A stretch of DNA of 64,000 nucleotides from Dirofilaria immitis. Lineage: Eukaryota > Nematoda > Chromadorea > Rhabditida > Onchocercidae. Positions within the stretch are counted from its first letter, which is position 1; every line of letters starts with the position of its first letter. The stretch is from NCBI GenBank assembly GCA_024305405.1, contig JAKNDB010000087.1:7442501-7506500 (forward strand), read 5' to 3'. This document shows positions 16,801 through 29,927 of the stretch, piece by piece. A program made the position numbers and the translations under genes. The notes beneath the pieces were generated by a model that was not told the origin of the DNA, ran no database searches, and saw nothing but the letters and a program-made list of their open reading frames with translations.

Positions 16801-19289
16801 TAATAAAATGATTCGTAACTATAAATATTAAAAATAAAAGTAAATTAAAGATCATCCTTTACGTTTAATATTTCTATTTGAAAACAAATAAAGATAGAAA
16901 ATATTAAGAGCGGAATCTACTCGGCATTTCATTAAGGAGTAGAAAAAAACAAAGTTATTGAACAGGTCGAAATGAAAAAATGAAAACTTTAAAAGAAGAA
17001 TAAAGACTGACTTTAACAAATTCATAAAGATCAGTATCCGTTTTATATGACCACTTCACGTTATCTGGAAAACGGTATTCACGCTTCGAACCAGACCAGT
17101 ACTCCAACATTCCCTTTGCATCAACGGAAATAGCACAATCAAAATGTGGATTATACTAAAAATATTGAAGCAAATGAATGAGTATGAAATCTTCTAAAAT
17201 TATAATATAAAAATCTCTAAAATTATAACTAATTAGGAAAAATACTTCCATTGTTTTCTGAAATTTTGTCGAATTTCAACGGGCGATTAGATTGGACACG
17301 ACAATGAAATGAATACCTCAATAAATTTCACAGAATTTGAGTGGATTTTATCTAAGATATGAATCGGTTTGTCTTCTCCTTTGCCGTCATAAATATAAAT
17401 TTTTCCAGATTCGAATCTGATACAGCCAGCACATGTATAACATCATTTCCTGCAATTATCAATGAAATCTAAATCTGTTGTTGAAATTTCAACCGAAATT
17501 TGCTAATGACCAGTGAACTAAGTTCGTTCAATTTATAGCTTTTATAGTGTAGCAAACAAATGATTAAACCAGGAAAAAAATTCTTTAAAAATAAAAGAAC
17601 CTTAACTCAAAAGAGAATAACTGAATAATAAATCAATTAAGCAAATTCACTAAATTACTCACCTTGATGAATCCATGCAGCAGTTCTCGGAGCAAATTCC
17701 GTATTAAGCATGTTAATCATATCGAAATTCGGAATATCAAATATTTTTACAGATTTGTCTTGCATACAAACGGTTGCCATTAAAGTTCCATTGTGATTGA
17801 TAGTCAAATGGGAAAAAGCATCTGTAAAATAAAATTTGAGGAGCTTGCAGAATGCAGATTATTTTCCAGAAAGATGGCTATAACTGCGAAAGACAGAAAG
17901 AGACAACACCACTTATTTATTTCAGGATATTTAAAACATTTATAAAATTAAAACTCGGGCCAATCCCTCACTTTAAATAATCATAAAAGATAACTTGTTC
18001 ATATTTTAACTTGAAATACTTTAGCAATCTAAAAGTTATTTTTGGAAGATAAATTGATTGCATGCCATTACTTTTTCATTGTGTAAATGCAAGCAAAACA
18101 AAAAGTAAAAAACTAATCGTTGATGCAAATAGTTAAATCTCGATAATAGTTAAATGTTATAATATAAATGAGCTCATTACTGCTTAATAAACCTCAAACT
18201 AACGGAGATGACAGCGAAAGTGCTTGACAAATTCAATTCCTTCACCATGTTTTTTCTTCCAAAATTTCAAATGTCCATCTGTGCTTGCTGTTATGATGAA
18301 ATCCGTTCTAAAATAAGCGAGTTAATTTTAATCAAACTATTAAACTTGTAAATAATTGGAGTACAAAAGTAGGAGCAATGCAATATTTGAAAAAAATTGG
18401 CTGTCATTATTAGCTTAATAAAATACACGAACTTATCCAATATTAGTCTTACACATCTCAGTGATATCTTAGTGATAACTAAAAAGATATTATAAAACCA
18501 TATATTATAAAAAAAATTGGTAATAGTCTTATATATCTTAATGATAACTAAAAATATATTATATAAAAGATTTTATTAAAAGATATAAATCATTTTTTAA
18601 AAAGATATTACAAGAAAATGCGTGAACTTGTTTTAAAAAATAAATTGAAATAATATTCAGAAAAAATATATGGGAAATAAACATACATAGTTGCAATAAC
18701 ATGAGTTATAGTATCTCTGTGCATAAAAGATTTTTCGTATTGAGCAGCACGAGGTATTGAACGCAGATATGTTTCCTCATAAGGAAGTTCTGCAATTTAT
18801 ATAGTATATCCTATTATTTGTAAGAAAAAAGTTCGTTTTAAAATTAAGTTGAAAAAAATCATCAAAGAAAATAAGACATCATATAATATAATAAAAATAA
18901 TAATTTAACTAATAATAATTATTATTACTATAACAATAATAATTAGCAATGATAATAACGATAATAATAACAATAACAGTAAAATAATAAATAATAAATA
19001 ATGAATGACGAGTAATAAAAATTGTAATAATAGTAACAACATACTAATAATAACAAGAAAAAGCGAACAATAATAGCAACATTAATAATATATCTCTTTT
19101 ACATTCACACTTATTCGTCCTTTGCTTGTCATACTACCGCAGAAATGAATTTCTGTTAACATATAAATGCTTAACAATTATTATGCAATACTTACTTCTA
19201 ATCTTCTTTAGCCCAGAAATGCCTTCATTTCCATCATTAGTACGAGAATCTGTCACATTCACTGATGCTTCCACTTTCCGTTTCAACAT
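13890..19289 (-). CDS. cyn-15: PPWD1: WD40 repeats plus cyclophilin domain
   Basis: Nuclear spliceosome-associated peptidyl-prolyl isomerase. Exons 5' to 3': 19289-19196, 18789-18687, 18307-18204, 17821-17663, 17449-17317, 17155-17012, 16689-16526, 16131-15984, 15857-15744, 15511-15437, 15370-15218, 15106-14924, 14589-14387, 13996-13890. The ATG at 19289 opens a short basic leader. The WD40 part includes [29 protein letters not shown] and [13 protein letters not shown]; a linker has [12 protein letters not shown]. The cyclophilin domain keeps catalytic [11 protein letters not shown], the [14 protein letters not shown] loop and [11 protein letters not shown], including the Trp of the cyclosporin site, so it should be active. 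Three single-base losses break the frame: near 17412, A run 14441-14445 and T run 13967-13971 (+ strand). All other joints are in phase. Order and spacing match human PPWD1. Confidence 0.95.
18880..19070. repeat. AAT/ATA low-complexity tract in PPWD1 intron 1
   Basis: Runs of AATAAT and ATAATAAC with interruptions fill about 190 bases between PPWD1 exons 1 and 2. This is simple-sequence DNA with no coding content. Confidence 0.7.
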
Positions 19290-20819
19290 TCTTAAATTAA
19301 CTTATATTCTATTAATTATAATTATATGGCGTTACTTTTGGATCCAAAGTATTTAATAATAATTAATTTCAACCCAGTTGTACTTCAGCATAATTAATTT
19401 ATATTATCCCATAATCTAATCATCATTAATAATTATAACGAATGAAGCATTGCGAAACTACCTCCATTTCAACTATTCCTATTTAGACTGAAAAATCTAA
19501 ACTTCTTTTGACTATGGACTATATTTTTGAATATCTTAAAAGAACTGAAATTTCACCACGTGGATTTAAATTGCTGTTAAGTTCCAACTGCAACTCTTAT
19601 TAATGGAAAATTTTATTGCAATGAATTACAAATACCGGGAAATCACTGCCAAGATCCACAACCATCAGGAGACAAAATAGAAACTATGAAATGGAGTGTT
19701 TCGCATTTTCAACCCGAACCTTGTTGTTTTATATTGCGTTCCGCAAGAGACGAGTCGCCGGAAACTATCTTTGATATGTTTGCTACCTAGATCGGGGTTA
19801 TGCTTTCTTTAGTTTCGATGCTACTGCGAGTAAATATTGCATCGTAATTTATTTGCGACGTTTTTTCATACGCTTATTGCTATCATATCTGTCGTAAGAT
19901 ACGAATCTCTTCAGAATATTCTTCTGTATGAACGGAAACTATAGAACTGAATATCATCGTGTATCTATTTTTTTTGCATAGTAATAAAGGGTTGAATATT
20001 TATACATGCAAAACAATTTAAAGCTGAATACTTTTATTCAAACGTTTCTATGTATACTAAGTAATAACTAATTAATAATTTTTTTACATGGAAAAATACA
20101 AAAGAAAAGAAGTGATTATTCATATTGTTTTACTGCACCTTGCAAACTGAAGATTTTCCCAGTGCGACGATTTCAGGAAACATTCATACTAAAACCCTCA
20201 GCAGTAATGTTCCTTGCTGAGTTAAAAATCAACTCTGACTATGACTAATAAATAGCTCAAGTTTCTATATACTCACTTACTAATCAACTTTTTTGAATCT
20301 CATTTTCAAAATAAATTGATGTCCCGAATGCATGGAAGAGTTGCTCGCGACCATAGCGACTAATTTATTTGAACTTGATTTTTTTTCCGCGTAACTATTC
20401 GCTGTGTTCTTTGTCGGTTGTTGTAAATATAAGAATGAGAGAACGTTTCATTATATCAGACAATGTACGATTTTAATTGCACATATCATATATTCATTTC
20501 ATCTTATATTTTGCTTAATTATCGTTTTTATATTTAACAATATCAAATTTTATTCGGAAATGTGCATATTAATAAATTATATAACAAATAATAACAGAAT
20601 TATAATTTGAGTTCAAAATTCGGAAAATTTTTTTGAGAACCTCGTATTTTGTTTCCTTAACAATAAATGTGATGATTATGATTAATATTTACTGAATCAT
20701 GGAGAGTTGTTCAAAAGTCAGTAAGCGATAGATATAATACAGACATATTAGTACAAATATACATAAAAGGTTGAAAAACTTCAAACAAATTCATAATAAA
20801 CTAAAAAATCCAAAATAAT
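19290..20819. other. intergenic region upstream of PPWD1
   Basis: Lies between the PPWD1 start and the 3' end of the ApoL-like gene, both on the minus strand. It should hold the PPWD1 promoter. I see no exon, RNA gene or mobile element. Confidence 0.4.
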
Positions 20820-23259
20820 TTACTCTTCCACGAGCAATTTACTTAAATCAATCCTAGCCATGATTTGTCCTAATTCTTTTTCTTTGAAATCAGCAAGATC
20901 ATTCAAACAATCACTAAATTTTGTTGAATGACTTGTCGCTATGTCACGCACTGAAAGAAGCATCGTTACACCATCAATAATAATACCAATTCCAACGGCG
21001 CCGCGTGCAATGCCTCGCATAAGTGTACTTCCAATCTCAGCCTATAACTTTTCTTAAATATTTTTAGGAAATACTCCCAAAAATTTGATTCATGCAGAAC
21101 GAATCGAACAATATTCGTTAGTGTACAAAATAATCATTACATTTTTGAAAAATTGTTTTCGCTTCATTTCATAATTGATAAATTTGTCTCCATTTATTAC
21201 TTCGATTCAGTATCTAATAATTCTGAGAAATTTTTAGGCTTGAACATAGAATAACTGTAAAATTTGATTAAGCATCCAAAAAAGATAACTTACCATTTGA
21301 ATCCCAACACTTCGTAAGCCTAGAGCGGTCGCACCTTTTGCACCACCAGCACCAATTTGAAGTCCAAGTGATGGGAGATTATTTGTCCCAACATCCATGG
21401 CATCGTAAATTCTATCAGATCGTCCGTTTGCCTCAAACTAAAAGAAAAAAATTATGCAGAAATGAGAAAATTGGAAAGTGAAACTATAATAATGAGTATA
21501 ATCGCAATTTGACCCTTAATACATACATTTCAATAATTTGAAATCCTCACGTTTTATTAAAGTAATGGAAGACTTCTCTACTTAACTGACAATTATAAAG
21601 AAAGTATGATCCATATGAATCTGTTAGATTATACAAAGGTAAAATCTCAAAAATTTCCGCATATTTCGAATATTTTCAGCATCTTTATTCATTTTATTTG
21701 ATATGCAATCAACTAACCAAATCAGAATTCAATGCATTCTGATAAATTTCTTCAATATCGTGCATCAATTCGACATCATATTTTGACAGTGATGCTACCT
21801 TTTTAGCCGTATTTCGGAAAAATATGAATTCAACCAGCTGCGTCCCCAAATTTAAGGCTGTAGCAAGTCCAGCAACAACCAGCCCTACAACTGAAAATTC
21901 TAAAAACTGGTTCACGTGCTTATCATTAATAATTTCAACACTATCACTATCTCCACATGAACTTGATCGATTATAATTTAGTAGAACTGAAAAAAAAACC
22001 TCCGAGAAGTAGCGGTGGATATACAACAGTTCCAGCAATCGCTGCACTACCACCAGCAATACCAATTGAGCTTCCAGTTACTGTGGAAAGAGTACAACTT
22101 TTTTTAACATTTATCGAAAAATAGTTTCAATCACTGAAAAAGCAAAATAAATTTCTTGTCAGCATTTTTAAATAACAGCTGACGAAAGACCAATCTTACC
22201 TGTCAACTAACAAGCAACTAAAAGAACTGTTTCAGCAATTTAAGTTGATAAAGTGAATAAATTTTGAATCAGAAGTCACTTTCCATTTCATTCTTAATTC
22301 GGTGATAATTTAGCGATTTCAAGGCTTTCATAGAGATTATCTGAATTTATTCTGAATAGTTTCGCTTTTCAAAGCATAACAATATCCCGTCTCATGCAAG
22401 TATAACGAATCGAAACACTGTACGAGACTACATATTTCAAACTAAGCCACCTTTTACTTTTATAACAAATCGCTAAATAATAATTCCAGAAACATACACA
22501 TACATTTACCTCATCTGCGATATTCCTTAACTCATTGATCAAATTCTGCCGATTTTCAACGAAAACTTTATAGATATTATAAAAATTCTTGCGTAAATGA
22601 GACTTTCCAACGCCATTATTACTTTGTGCAGGAATCTTTTTGACAAAAAACTAAATAGTATTTTGTTAAATTTGCAAAAAAATCAAATTAATTTCGAAAA
22701 TCAACTAAATAGAGAAATTTAACTGTCCAACTAAAAAAATAGCGCGTGTAAGTTACTTCCAAGTCAAGCAGTTCTAATTACAAGCAAGGCGATGAATTTA
22801 GTTTCAATTATATTATTATCAGCAAAACATTCTGCTCATTTCATGAAACAGATAATGTGATTATTTTATGGCAAAGGTATTTTGGTCATTCCATAATAGA
22901 TCATTTTCGTTGCTTTATGAATGAGATACTCTAGCCATTTCATAAAATAGCAAGAAATGCTCGTGATAATCCAAATGTCACTAAGAAAGGATAAATATAA
23001 AACTATTAGCTATCACGTTTTTTTAATTTTTTTCTTTTGTTTAACTTACCGCTAACAAAAATGGCTAATAAAAATGGAAATAATAATAGCAATAATAATA
23101 ATCCTCAATAATAAATAATAATAATAAATGTCTAACCAAATGATTTAATTCCTCGTCGTATTGAGGAGGTACGATTGTCGATGACAATTTATTAGCCATG
23201 GTAAGAGTAACACAGATAAACAAAAAAGTGAACTTTACAAATCTCGCGAAACACTTCAT
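20820..23259 (-). CDS. secreted apolipoprotein-L-like protein
   Basis: Six exons: 23259-23137, 22650-22500, 22080-22000, 21986-21718, 21437-21294, 21041-20820, all in phase, giving 329 residues. ATG at 23259 is followed by a signal-peptide-like segment (MKCFARFVKFTFLFICVTLT). Next come a helical region ending ELRNIADE, a glycine-rich hydrophobic hairpin (IGIAGGSAAIAGTVV), a second one (VVGLVVAGLATAL), then amphipathic helices, a Gly/Ala segment (GLQIGAGGAKGATALGLRS) and a last membrane-like segment (AVGIGIIIDGVTMLLSVRD) followed by acidic helices. This order, and the final hydrophobic plus charged helix pair, is that of the ApoL family as I remember it. Low-identity match, so the family call is inference; a lipid or membrane role would follow. 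The donor of exon 2 was chosen by phase. Confidence 0.7.
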
Positions 23260-24458
23260 CAAAAATATCCAAAATGCGGCAGCATCATGAAAACTTCTAC
23301 TACTAAAGGAACAAAGTGAAATGCTGCAATCTCAGCAGAATCATTTCTTTAGATCGTTGATAGGCGAGTATCATAGCTTTGATCAACTTCGGAATATATT
23401 TCAGTAAAACTTCACCTATTCAAATCAACTTCTGCGAAGTTATTTGGACAATTAGTTTTTAATGGGATCTAGTAACATGATTTAATGGTTCTTGAGCTGG
23501 TGGAAAAATCATATATTTGCTATGAATCTATGCTGATGAACAGTTTCCAAATTGATAATGCTGCAATGTTAGGCTAATTATGTAACTTACAAATTGGTTT
23601 GGATAATTACAAATTTGTATAAGAAACATGGATAAGCTTTAAAAATAAGAAACCTTTTCTTTGATTGTTTTCACCAACTTTGAATGCGGTTTATTTGTTT
23701 TGTTTAGTCATAAAAGTTAGGATTAATTTTGCTTTACTTTTTAAGTTTCTTCCTATTATCATCATCTTCAATTTATCATTGTTCAAATTAAAACAACGAA
23801 AGTTATTACGCGTGATATCGAAACCAGAATCCCTATTAAGGATGAAAATGCTTTAAGCAATGAATATAAAAGGTATTATTGTGAAGTACTTGCAAATATT
23901 TAATGGGATGAGAACATTATGAAGGATATCATATAACAATAATTAGTTTAAAAAAATATGTAGTAAAAAACCAATTTTTTTGCATAAAACTTGAATTCCA
24001 TTCTTTTGAAAGAATAATTCAGAAATTGGATAATCATATCTGATTAGTTGGTTTAGTAATTCTTGACAATTTCATATTCGATTTATAAAATTGATTAATT
24101 CTTATATCCTAAGAAATATTATTCAATATGTCAACAAATCACATGAAACTTATCAGATTTTGATTATCATTTAAAATGTTGAAACTTAAAATGATATCAA
24201 AATATATAAGTATGACAAACGTATGGCGTATTAGCTAAAACTTACTTATAAAAATTTTGCTAAATATTTGTATAATAAATGGAGTTTTTATATTAAAAAA
24301 ATGCGCCGATGATTGTAAAATATTGGATCCAACTGAAGTCGGGCCAAAAGCTAATGCTGCGCCTGAGACAGTTTCATCCAGCGAAGAATAAACAATCAGT
24401 TATTGGTGATATTGGCCCAGCCTTGGCGATAGCAAAATTAGTAAACAAAAACAAAAAC
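23260..24458. other. gap between the ApoL-like and PDE4-like genes
   Basis: The missing 3' exons of the PDE4-like gene should fall here if the gene is complete, but I find no metal-site HxADLSNP or EKSQVGF block on either strand. A fragment at about 24336-24378 on the minus strand reads LLAD-like only after a base change and is probably chance. Otherwise AT-rich with no signal. Confidence 0.4.
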
Positions 24459-26231
24459 TAATTTGCTTCGACATATCTGTAGCCAAAACCTGTAAAAAAA
24501 AAAATAAGATTAAACAGTAAACAAAATTATTGCTTTTAATAGTTAAAAATATAAATTATTGAATGTGCCTAAAGTAAGCGAAGTTTTATTGCATTAATCA
24601 TTATGATAATAATATATTTGGTAAATTTCATCATTACATCATTTTTGCTTCATAATTTCAAAATATAATTTTAATATATTTTTTTTGATTGGAAAAAAAA
24701 GAAATCATTAGTTCTAATATATTTTTTTGGTTCGAAAAAGAATTCTCATAAATTTTCCTCAGTCAGCAAATAATTATTAATTGTAGAATGTTCCCAGCTA
24801 AATTTGAAAGGGAAATTTTTTAAATTTGTTCTTTTCTTCCTCCAATTTTTACTCATATTATTTGCTACAAATTAAAAAATTATTTTAAATTATTCATCTT
24901 ATCATGTAATAAAAAGTGATGACTGGAATCTGAGTAGGATTTAAAGATAAACATATGAAAAAATAAATTCTAATACTGTAAAAGCAATTAAAATAAAATT
25001 CACGGAAATAAATAAAATGTGCTTATAAATTTGCCTATCGTATCTCATAAAATGAAGGTTATTTTATGGGAAATTATGCTGAACATATTCAAATTATGGT
25101 ATTATCAATGTAAACCAAGAAAGATAAATGAAACATAATTATGAAAAAACTGATGAATAAAATATGCTCAATGTGTACCAAAGAATATAAGCTGGAAATG
25201 TAATTGTATTCGAAGATTTGAATTAATTTAAAAAAAAAAAAAAAAAAAAACCATTTCAATGGTAAGCTTTCGAAATAGTTGACGTTGTTTTTGTTAAGTG
25301 ACAAGATGAAGTTACAATTAGAATCTTGCAATAATTTGAATGCAACTGCTAAATGATGTTGCTCCAAGACTGATTCATCGTTGTACATTATGGCCAATTC
25401 CGAATCTAAAAAGAAAATGAGCGTAAAAGCAAAAAAAAAATTTTACTGAAAATGAGCTTTCAAAAAATGAAAACAAAATTTTTTAATAAAAGAACAAGTG
25501 AACAAGATATTTATTTCTATTTGCTTCCTAAAAAATAAAATAATTATTAAAGTGACAAATTACTTTTAACAACTTCATGTATATGTCAATAAATAAACGA
25601 AAAAATTTCCTTTCTAATTTTTATAAATTTCTTTTTAATATAAATAAAAAAGTTACTAGTATTAATGAGGTAATGATTAGTAAAACCCGGATGATCAACG
25701 TCATGTATGGCACCGGCAAATATGGAGGCTAATACTTCTAGTTCCGAGAAAACATTCTGAAATTTATAAAAGAAACAAAAAAAATCCTTTTTATCAATAT
25801 ACGTATAAATATCCATAATAATTATATTCTCAAATTTAAAATTTCAGTCATCACTTTTCCTGAAATTTCAATTGTCATTCCTTCCGGATTTCCCGGAAAA
25901 ATAAATAAGTGCATAAAAAATAATGACAGAGATAAATAAGAATAAAGTAATTATATCTTCTTTCTTTTACAAATTAATATTATCTAAATGAATTGTAGGA
26001 AATAAAAGTAATTAGCTATTGATTAAGCAGGAAAAATAGATTGTAATAATGTCGTAATAATAATAATACCTGAAGGGCTGGTGATGAGATGAGGACATTA
26101 ACAGATTGAGTTACATCAGCAGCATGAATTTGATTATGATAAGGATTATCCTTGTAGTGATGCTCCAAATGAAGCAAATAATTTAACAAAATACCTGATG
26201 GGATTTCAAATGTTTTCAATAAACCTCGTTT
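24459..26231 (-). CDS. pde-4: PDE4-type cAMP phosphodiesterase, incomplete catalytic domain
   Basis: Fragment of a cAMP-specific phosphodiesterase. Exons 26231-26070, 25756-25657, 25405-25252 and 24489-24459. They encode [20 protein letters not shown], then [16 protein letters not shown], the metal-binding signature [37 protein letters not shown] and VLATDMSK. Similarity is to Drosophila dunce and nematode PDE-4. Exon 3 needs one extra base near 25273-25275, and the following intron opens with a 20-T tract on the coding strand. Missing are the regulatory UCR region upstream and everything after VLATDMSK, which in PDE4 includes the fourth metal ligand (Asp of ADLSNP) and the substrate-binding Gln. 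Either exons are too diverged for me to see or this is a decaying copy. Confidence 0.75.
25230..25250. repeat. 21-A homopolymer
   Basis: An uninterrupted run of 21 A on the plus strand, immediately inside the intron after PDE4-like exon 3. Another long A run lies near 32900. Such runs are prone to length error. Confidence 0.9.
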
Positions 26232-27508
26232 CTGAAATATGCAAATTTAAGGCAATAAACACAAATATTACAAACTTTACTTAATATTGAAAGTATGTTT
26301 TAGTTATCGAATAAAGATATACAGTATAATATCATTGATACAAATGAATTATACTAAGGATAAATAATTAATGTTTTCAGTAGGAGTTAGTATTGACTGC
26401 TTCTTAATAACTTTTTAATGGTAATTAACTACATGTAAGTTAGAATAACAATTTAAAAGAATTTTGCGAAATTAGCGATAATTAAATTCTCACCATTTTT
26501 TACTGTTAAAGACGATGTAGATAATTTTATAAAAATCAAATATTTAATGAAATTAAATTAGGAATACAAGATATAAGCTAGTTTCATTCAGAATAATTGA
26601 ACATGAAGAAATTATATGCCAAATGTAATTAATTTTATTCAGAATGGAGGGTGTGAAAAAATTACATGTCAATTATTCGAATATTTCCATGCAAATTCAT
26701 TTATTTTCCAAAATTTAAAGTATCTCTATAACGAATTGAAATTTATTTTGATTGATAAAATGAAATTGAATTGCAGGAGTATCTTTTCATTTCTTAATGA
26801 GAAAATCAAATAAATCATTCCAAATATCGTCAAAAAACTTTCATCGGATATCCCGTCATCTCAAAATTATTTCTTGCCGTTTAAAGCACTTTTCATGAAG
26901 TTGTTAAGGAAAAGTTTAGTTCAAAATCTGGAAATAACGCAGAAAAGATTTTTAATGGTGGTTGGCATATTGGTATCCATTTCCAAGTTTTATTTCTTTT
27001 CAGAGAGGGAAGTTGAAGGCGATAAAAATAAATGTTAAGTGCATTTTGTGAATAAGCATATATTTTAACAGAATTTAAATGAATAATGAATGAAATTTGA
27101 AATAATAATGATCGTTGCTTCATATTTTACATTTGTCGAATCATTTTTCGAATCTGAAAAAATGCGAACAAATACTGCATATGAAAAGTGTGGATGGGAT
27201 ATAAAAAACAAATATTAGAAATAAGTTATTTGTTGTTATTTATTTTTTCATTATTTCAACTAAAAATTGTATATCATGCATAATGGCATACTTTGATAAA
27301 TGTAAAGTTTGATTTTATTACTTATAAAAGCTTAGAAAAGACAAACGACATTCAAAGATTACATAAAAATTTTTTACTTAACCACTTCGTAACAATTATT
27401 TTTTCAGCTAGAGTTCGAGACTCGGCATGTTGTGCAGTAACAAAAAATAGCAGTCAATTAAAAATTTTTACTTTATAAAAAAGTTATAATATATATAGTT
27501 CAGTGCTA
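26232..27508. other. gap upstream of the PDE4-like exons
   Basis: I looked here for PDE4 N-terminal exons (UCR2, the FRIAELSGNRPL-type segment) and found none. Open stretches on both strands lack splice-supported coding signal. Confidence 0.35.
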
Positions 27509-28086
27509 ATATGCATGACATTATGGCTAGATTATTGTGCAAATATGTGAAAGAATAGAGATTTTAATTGTATTTGAAAAAAAATTATGCAATGTATTAA
27601 AAATTTTCATTATCATTGCAAATTAAATATATAATAATAAGAACGGATAATTTACATTCATTAAGAAATATTAAACAGCTACTGATGTGCATGAGAAATA
27701 AAATGAATTTCTCTCAAGTAAACATTCATGTAATATTTTTAATTTTAGATAACAATTTTGCAATAGTTTGTTTCATATCATTGTGAGAACGTTTGACGAA
27801 AATTAGATTGGCGGTAGGTAATACGGCACTATTGAAAATCACATAGCAATTGATGAAAATGTTAACAGGAATTTCGGCTTCTTTACCCGCGAATTTGATA
27901 GCAAGCTGTTGCAAAAAATAGAAACAGATGATTTCAATTTCCATTGCTCCGCAAACTGTTGCTGCCTGAATTAGCATCAACCGTTCATATTCGCCACTTT
28001 TTATCGCATTTTTGTTCCATTTCCTGCTAATTCTCGAAATGATTGAATTTAATTACTTTATTCGAGAATTGCATGAAATAAAAATA
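27509..28086. repeat. near-identical direct repeat, copy 1
   Basis: About 578 bases that recur at 31368-31944 in the same orientation. By eye only two differences are seen: an 8- versus 7-A run, and one C/A substitution (copy 2 has A at about 31799). The block covers the last exon of the 7TM receptor, its stop and the 3' flank, and ends just inside the preceding intron. Distance between copies is about 3.86 kb. Confidence 0.9.
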
Positions 28087-29927
28087 AAAGAAAAATTATG
28101 AGGAACTTCAAGGATCTGAAAAGTTTCTGTTTTATGAAATTTTGAGCAGAGTATTTTTCACTCTTTTTTAAGTTTATTTTTTTGCTATTAATTTCTATCG
28201 TAAAGTTTATTTTCGATTTTGCTTTAGCAATATTAATGCATAAATGTTGATCTTTGTTTTTGCCTGTAGACTTTTATTTTTTTGGATTGTTTTTGCTGTT
28301 TTTATGGTATGCTGGTAGTTTATTTTTGGGAATAACATTTTGGAAAAATATAGGTTATTTTTTAAAGGGTATTGTGCATATTTCTCTGATTATGCAAAAC
28401 AGATAGCAATGTACTGTTACTTATTTTACGTAACAACAATGTATTTTTCCGTTTGCGACGCATATTGCAGAATATTGGAACATATATTGCGAACATCGTT
28501 ATAGGTAATATAAGCGTCCAAATATAGCGAATTCTGAAAAAACAAATAAGTGAATAGCGAAGCGACAGTGAAAATGTTAGCTGATAAAAATTTAATGCTT
28601 CATGAAAAGAAAAATTAGAAAATAACTTCGAATCAAACAAAATTTATTTTATTTCTCATAGAAATAGATTTTAGCTAACAATTTGCTTCTTCGAAAATTA
28701 AAAGTTTAAATTCAAAAATAATGAACTTCATAAAAATTGCTCCACTTTCGACCGTTCTTTTAGTGCAATTTATAGACCATTGCAAATTCGAAACATTAAA
28801 AATTTTAATGCAATAATAAAACTCTACGAGTGATATCACTGAAAAGCATTTAAGCATTTGAAATGATTTATTATAAGCATTGTGATTAATATGATAAATT
28901 CATAATGATATAGCCACATTCTCGACGAAGAATTGATTTATTGATTCAAAAGCAAAATAAAGAATTAAATTTTGACAATTTCAATTCAATTAAATTAATT
29001 ATGTGCTTGTTGACTATTTAGCAATTAAGCAAATCAAAATGATATTGCGATTCATATTGAAAAATTTTTTTAAATCTTTCAAATATAAATGTTGCCGATA
29101 TAGCAGTTATTTCTCCGATATTGAATGAGATAGAAAATCTGCAGATTGATGCAGATTTTTTGAATCTAATAATTATTTTAAAATTATTGCATAAAAACTA
29201 TTGATGAATCATACCGAGAACGGACAACCATATGGAAGCGAGAAGAAAATAGAACTTTACTGATTCGAAAAAGCATTAAATTTTGGCAAATTTATGGCCA
29301 CAAGGCGATTTACTGCCAAAAGAAGCGTAAAATGCAACATGGCAAAGAATGAAAATGTATTCATACTAGCGAATATACTATGAATCCATGTTAACACATA
29401 TACTAAAATATTGATAAATTAAATATTGCAAAATTGTTTCAATAAAAATAGTCAAAATATGTCTATCACATATCCATAAAAAAATCCAATTCAATATAGT
29501 AGCTAATCAGATAATTATCTGTAATTTCAAGTTATTCGTAATTTTCTAATAAATGATAAAAAGTGAATGACCTATGGCAAAAGATATAATGAAAAAACTT
29601 ACCATCATCAATTTCGGTTTTTAGCATTCCAAATAAAACAATAGTGATTTGTGGGATAAAGTTCAAGAAACTGCAAATGATAAGTTGCGATGTGATAAGG
29701 ATGAAAGCGCGCCTGTAAACATTACCCCGGCTGCAGAATCCGATTACCATCAGTACATTGCTAATAATACCATATAACAGAAATATAGAAAATAGTGTAA
29801 TTGCCACATATCTTTTTACTATATTGTATTCATCCTTTATATCGAGCACATTTGTCGTATTTCCTTCATGGCAGTATAAAGATGATATTAAAAATAATAT
29901 GATAACGTAGTTAGAAGAAGCCGCCAT
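27726..29927 (-). CDS. nematode 7TM serpentine chemoreceptor
   Basis: Predicted G-protein-coupled receptor of a nematode-specific family, srx/srsx-like. Exon 29927-29603 starts MAASSNYVIILFLISS, then TM1 (ITLFSIFLLYGIISNVLMVI) and TM2 (FILITSQLIICSFLNFIP). Exon 29402-29215 carries TM3 with LLLAVNRLVAINLP at its inner end and TM4 (FYFLLASIWLSVL); one base is missing in the A run 29268-29272. Exon 28533-28430 carries TM5 (WTLILPITMFAIYVPIF) and a basic loop. The last exon, from about 28036 to the stop at 27726, carries TM6 and TM7 with EYERLMLIQAATVCGAMEIE and FINCYVIFNSAVLPTANLIF. Joints on either side of the TM5 exon do not fit in phase, so an exon or a base is missing. Ligand unknown. Confidence 0.7.
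28087..28429. other. receptor intron
   Basis: Intron between the TM5 and TM6-7 exons of the 7TM receptor. It is unrelated to the corresponding, much shorter intron in the second copy. Nothing else is seen in it. Confidence 0.4.

Noticed and set aside
22000..22512. Phase clash between ApoL-like exons 2 and 3
   Set aside because: Moving the donor to after 22500 gives a continuous frame.
23137..23262. Start of the ApoL-like protein three bases upstream of ATG
   Set aside because: That codon is TTG; the ATG at 23259 directly precedes the signal peptide.
24336..24378. Possible next PDE4 exon reading LLAD
   Set aside because: It matches only four residues after removing one base; the following residues do not resemble PDE4.
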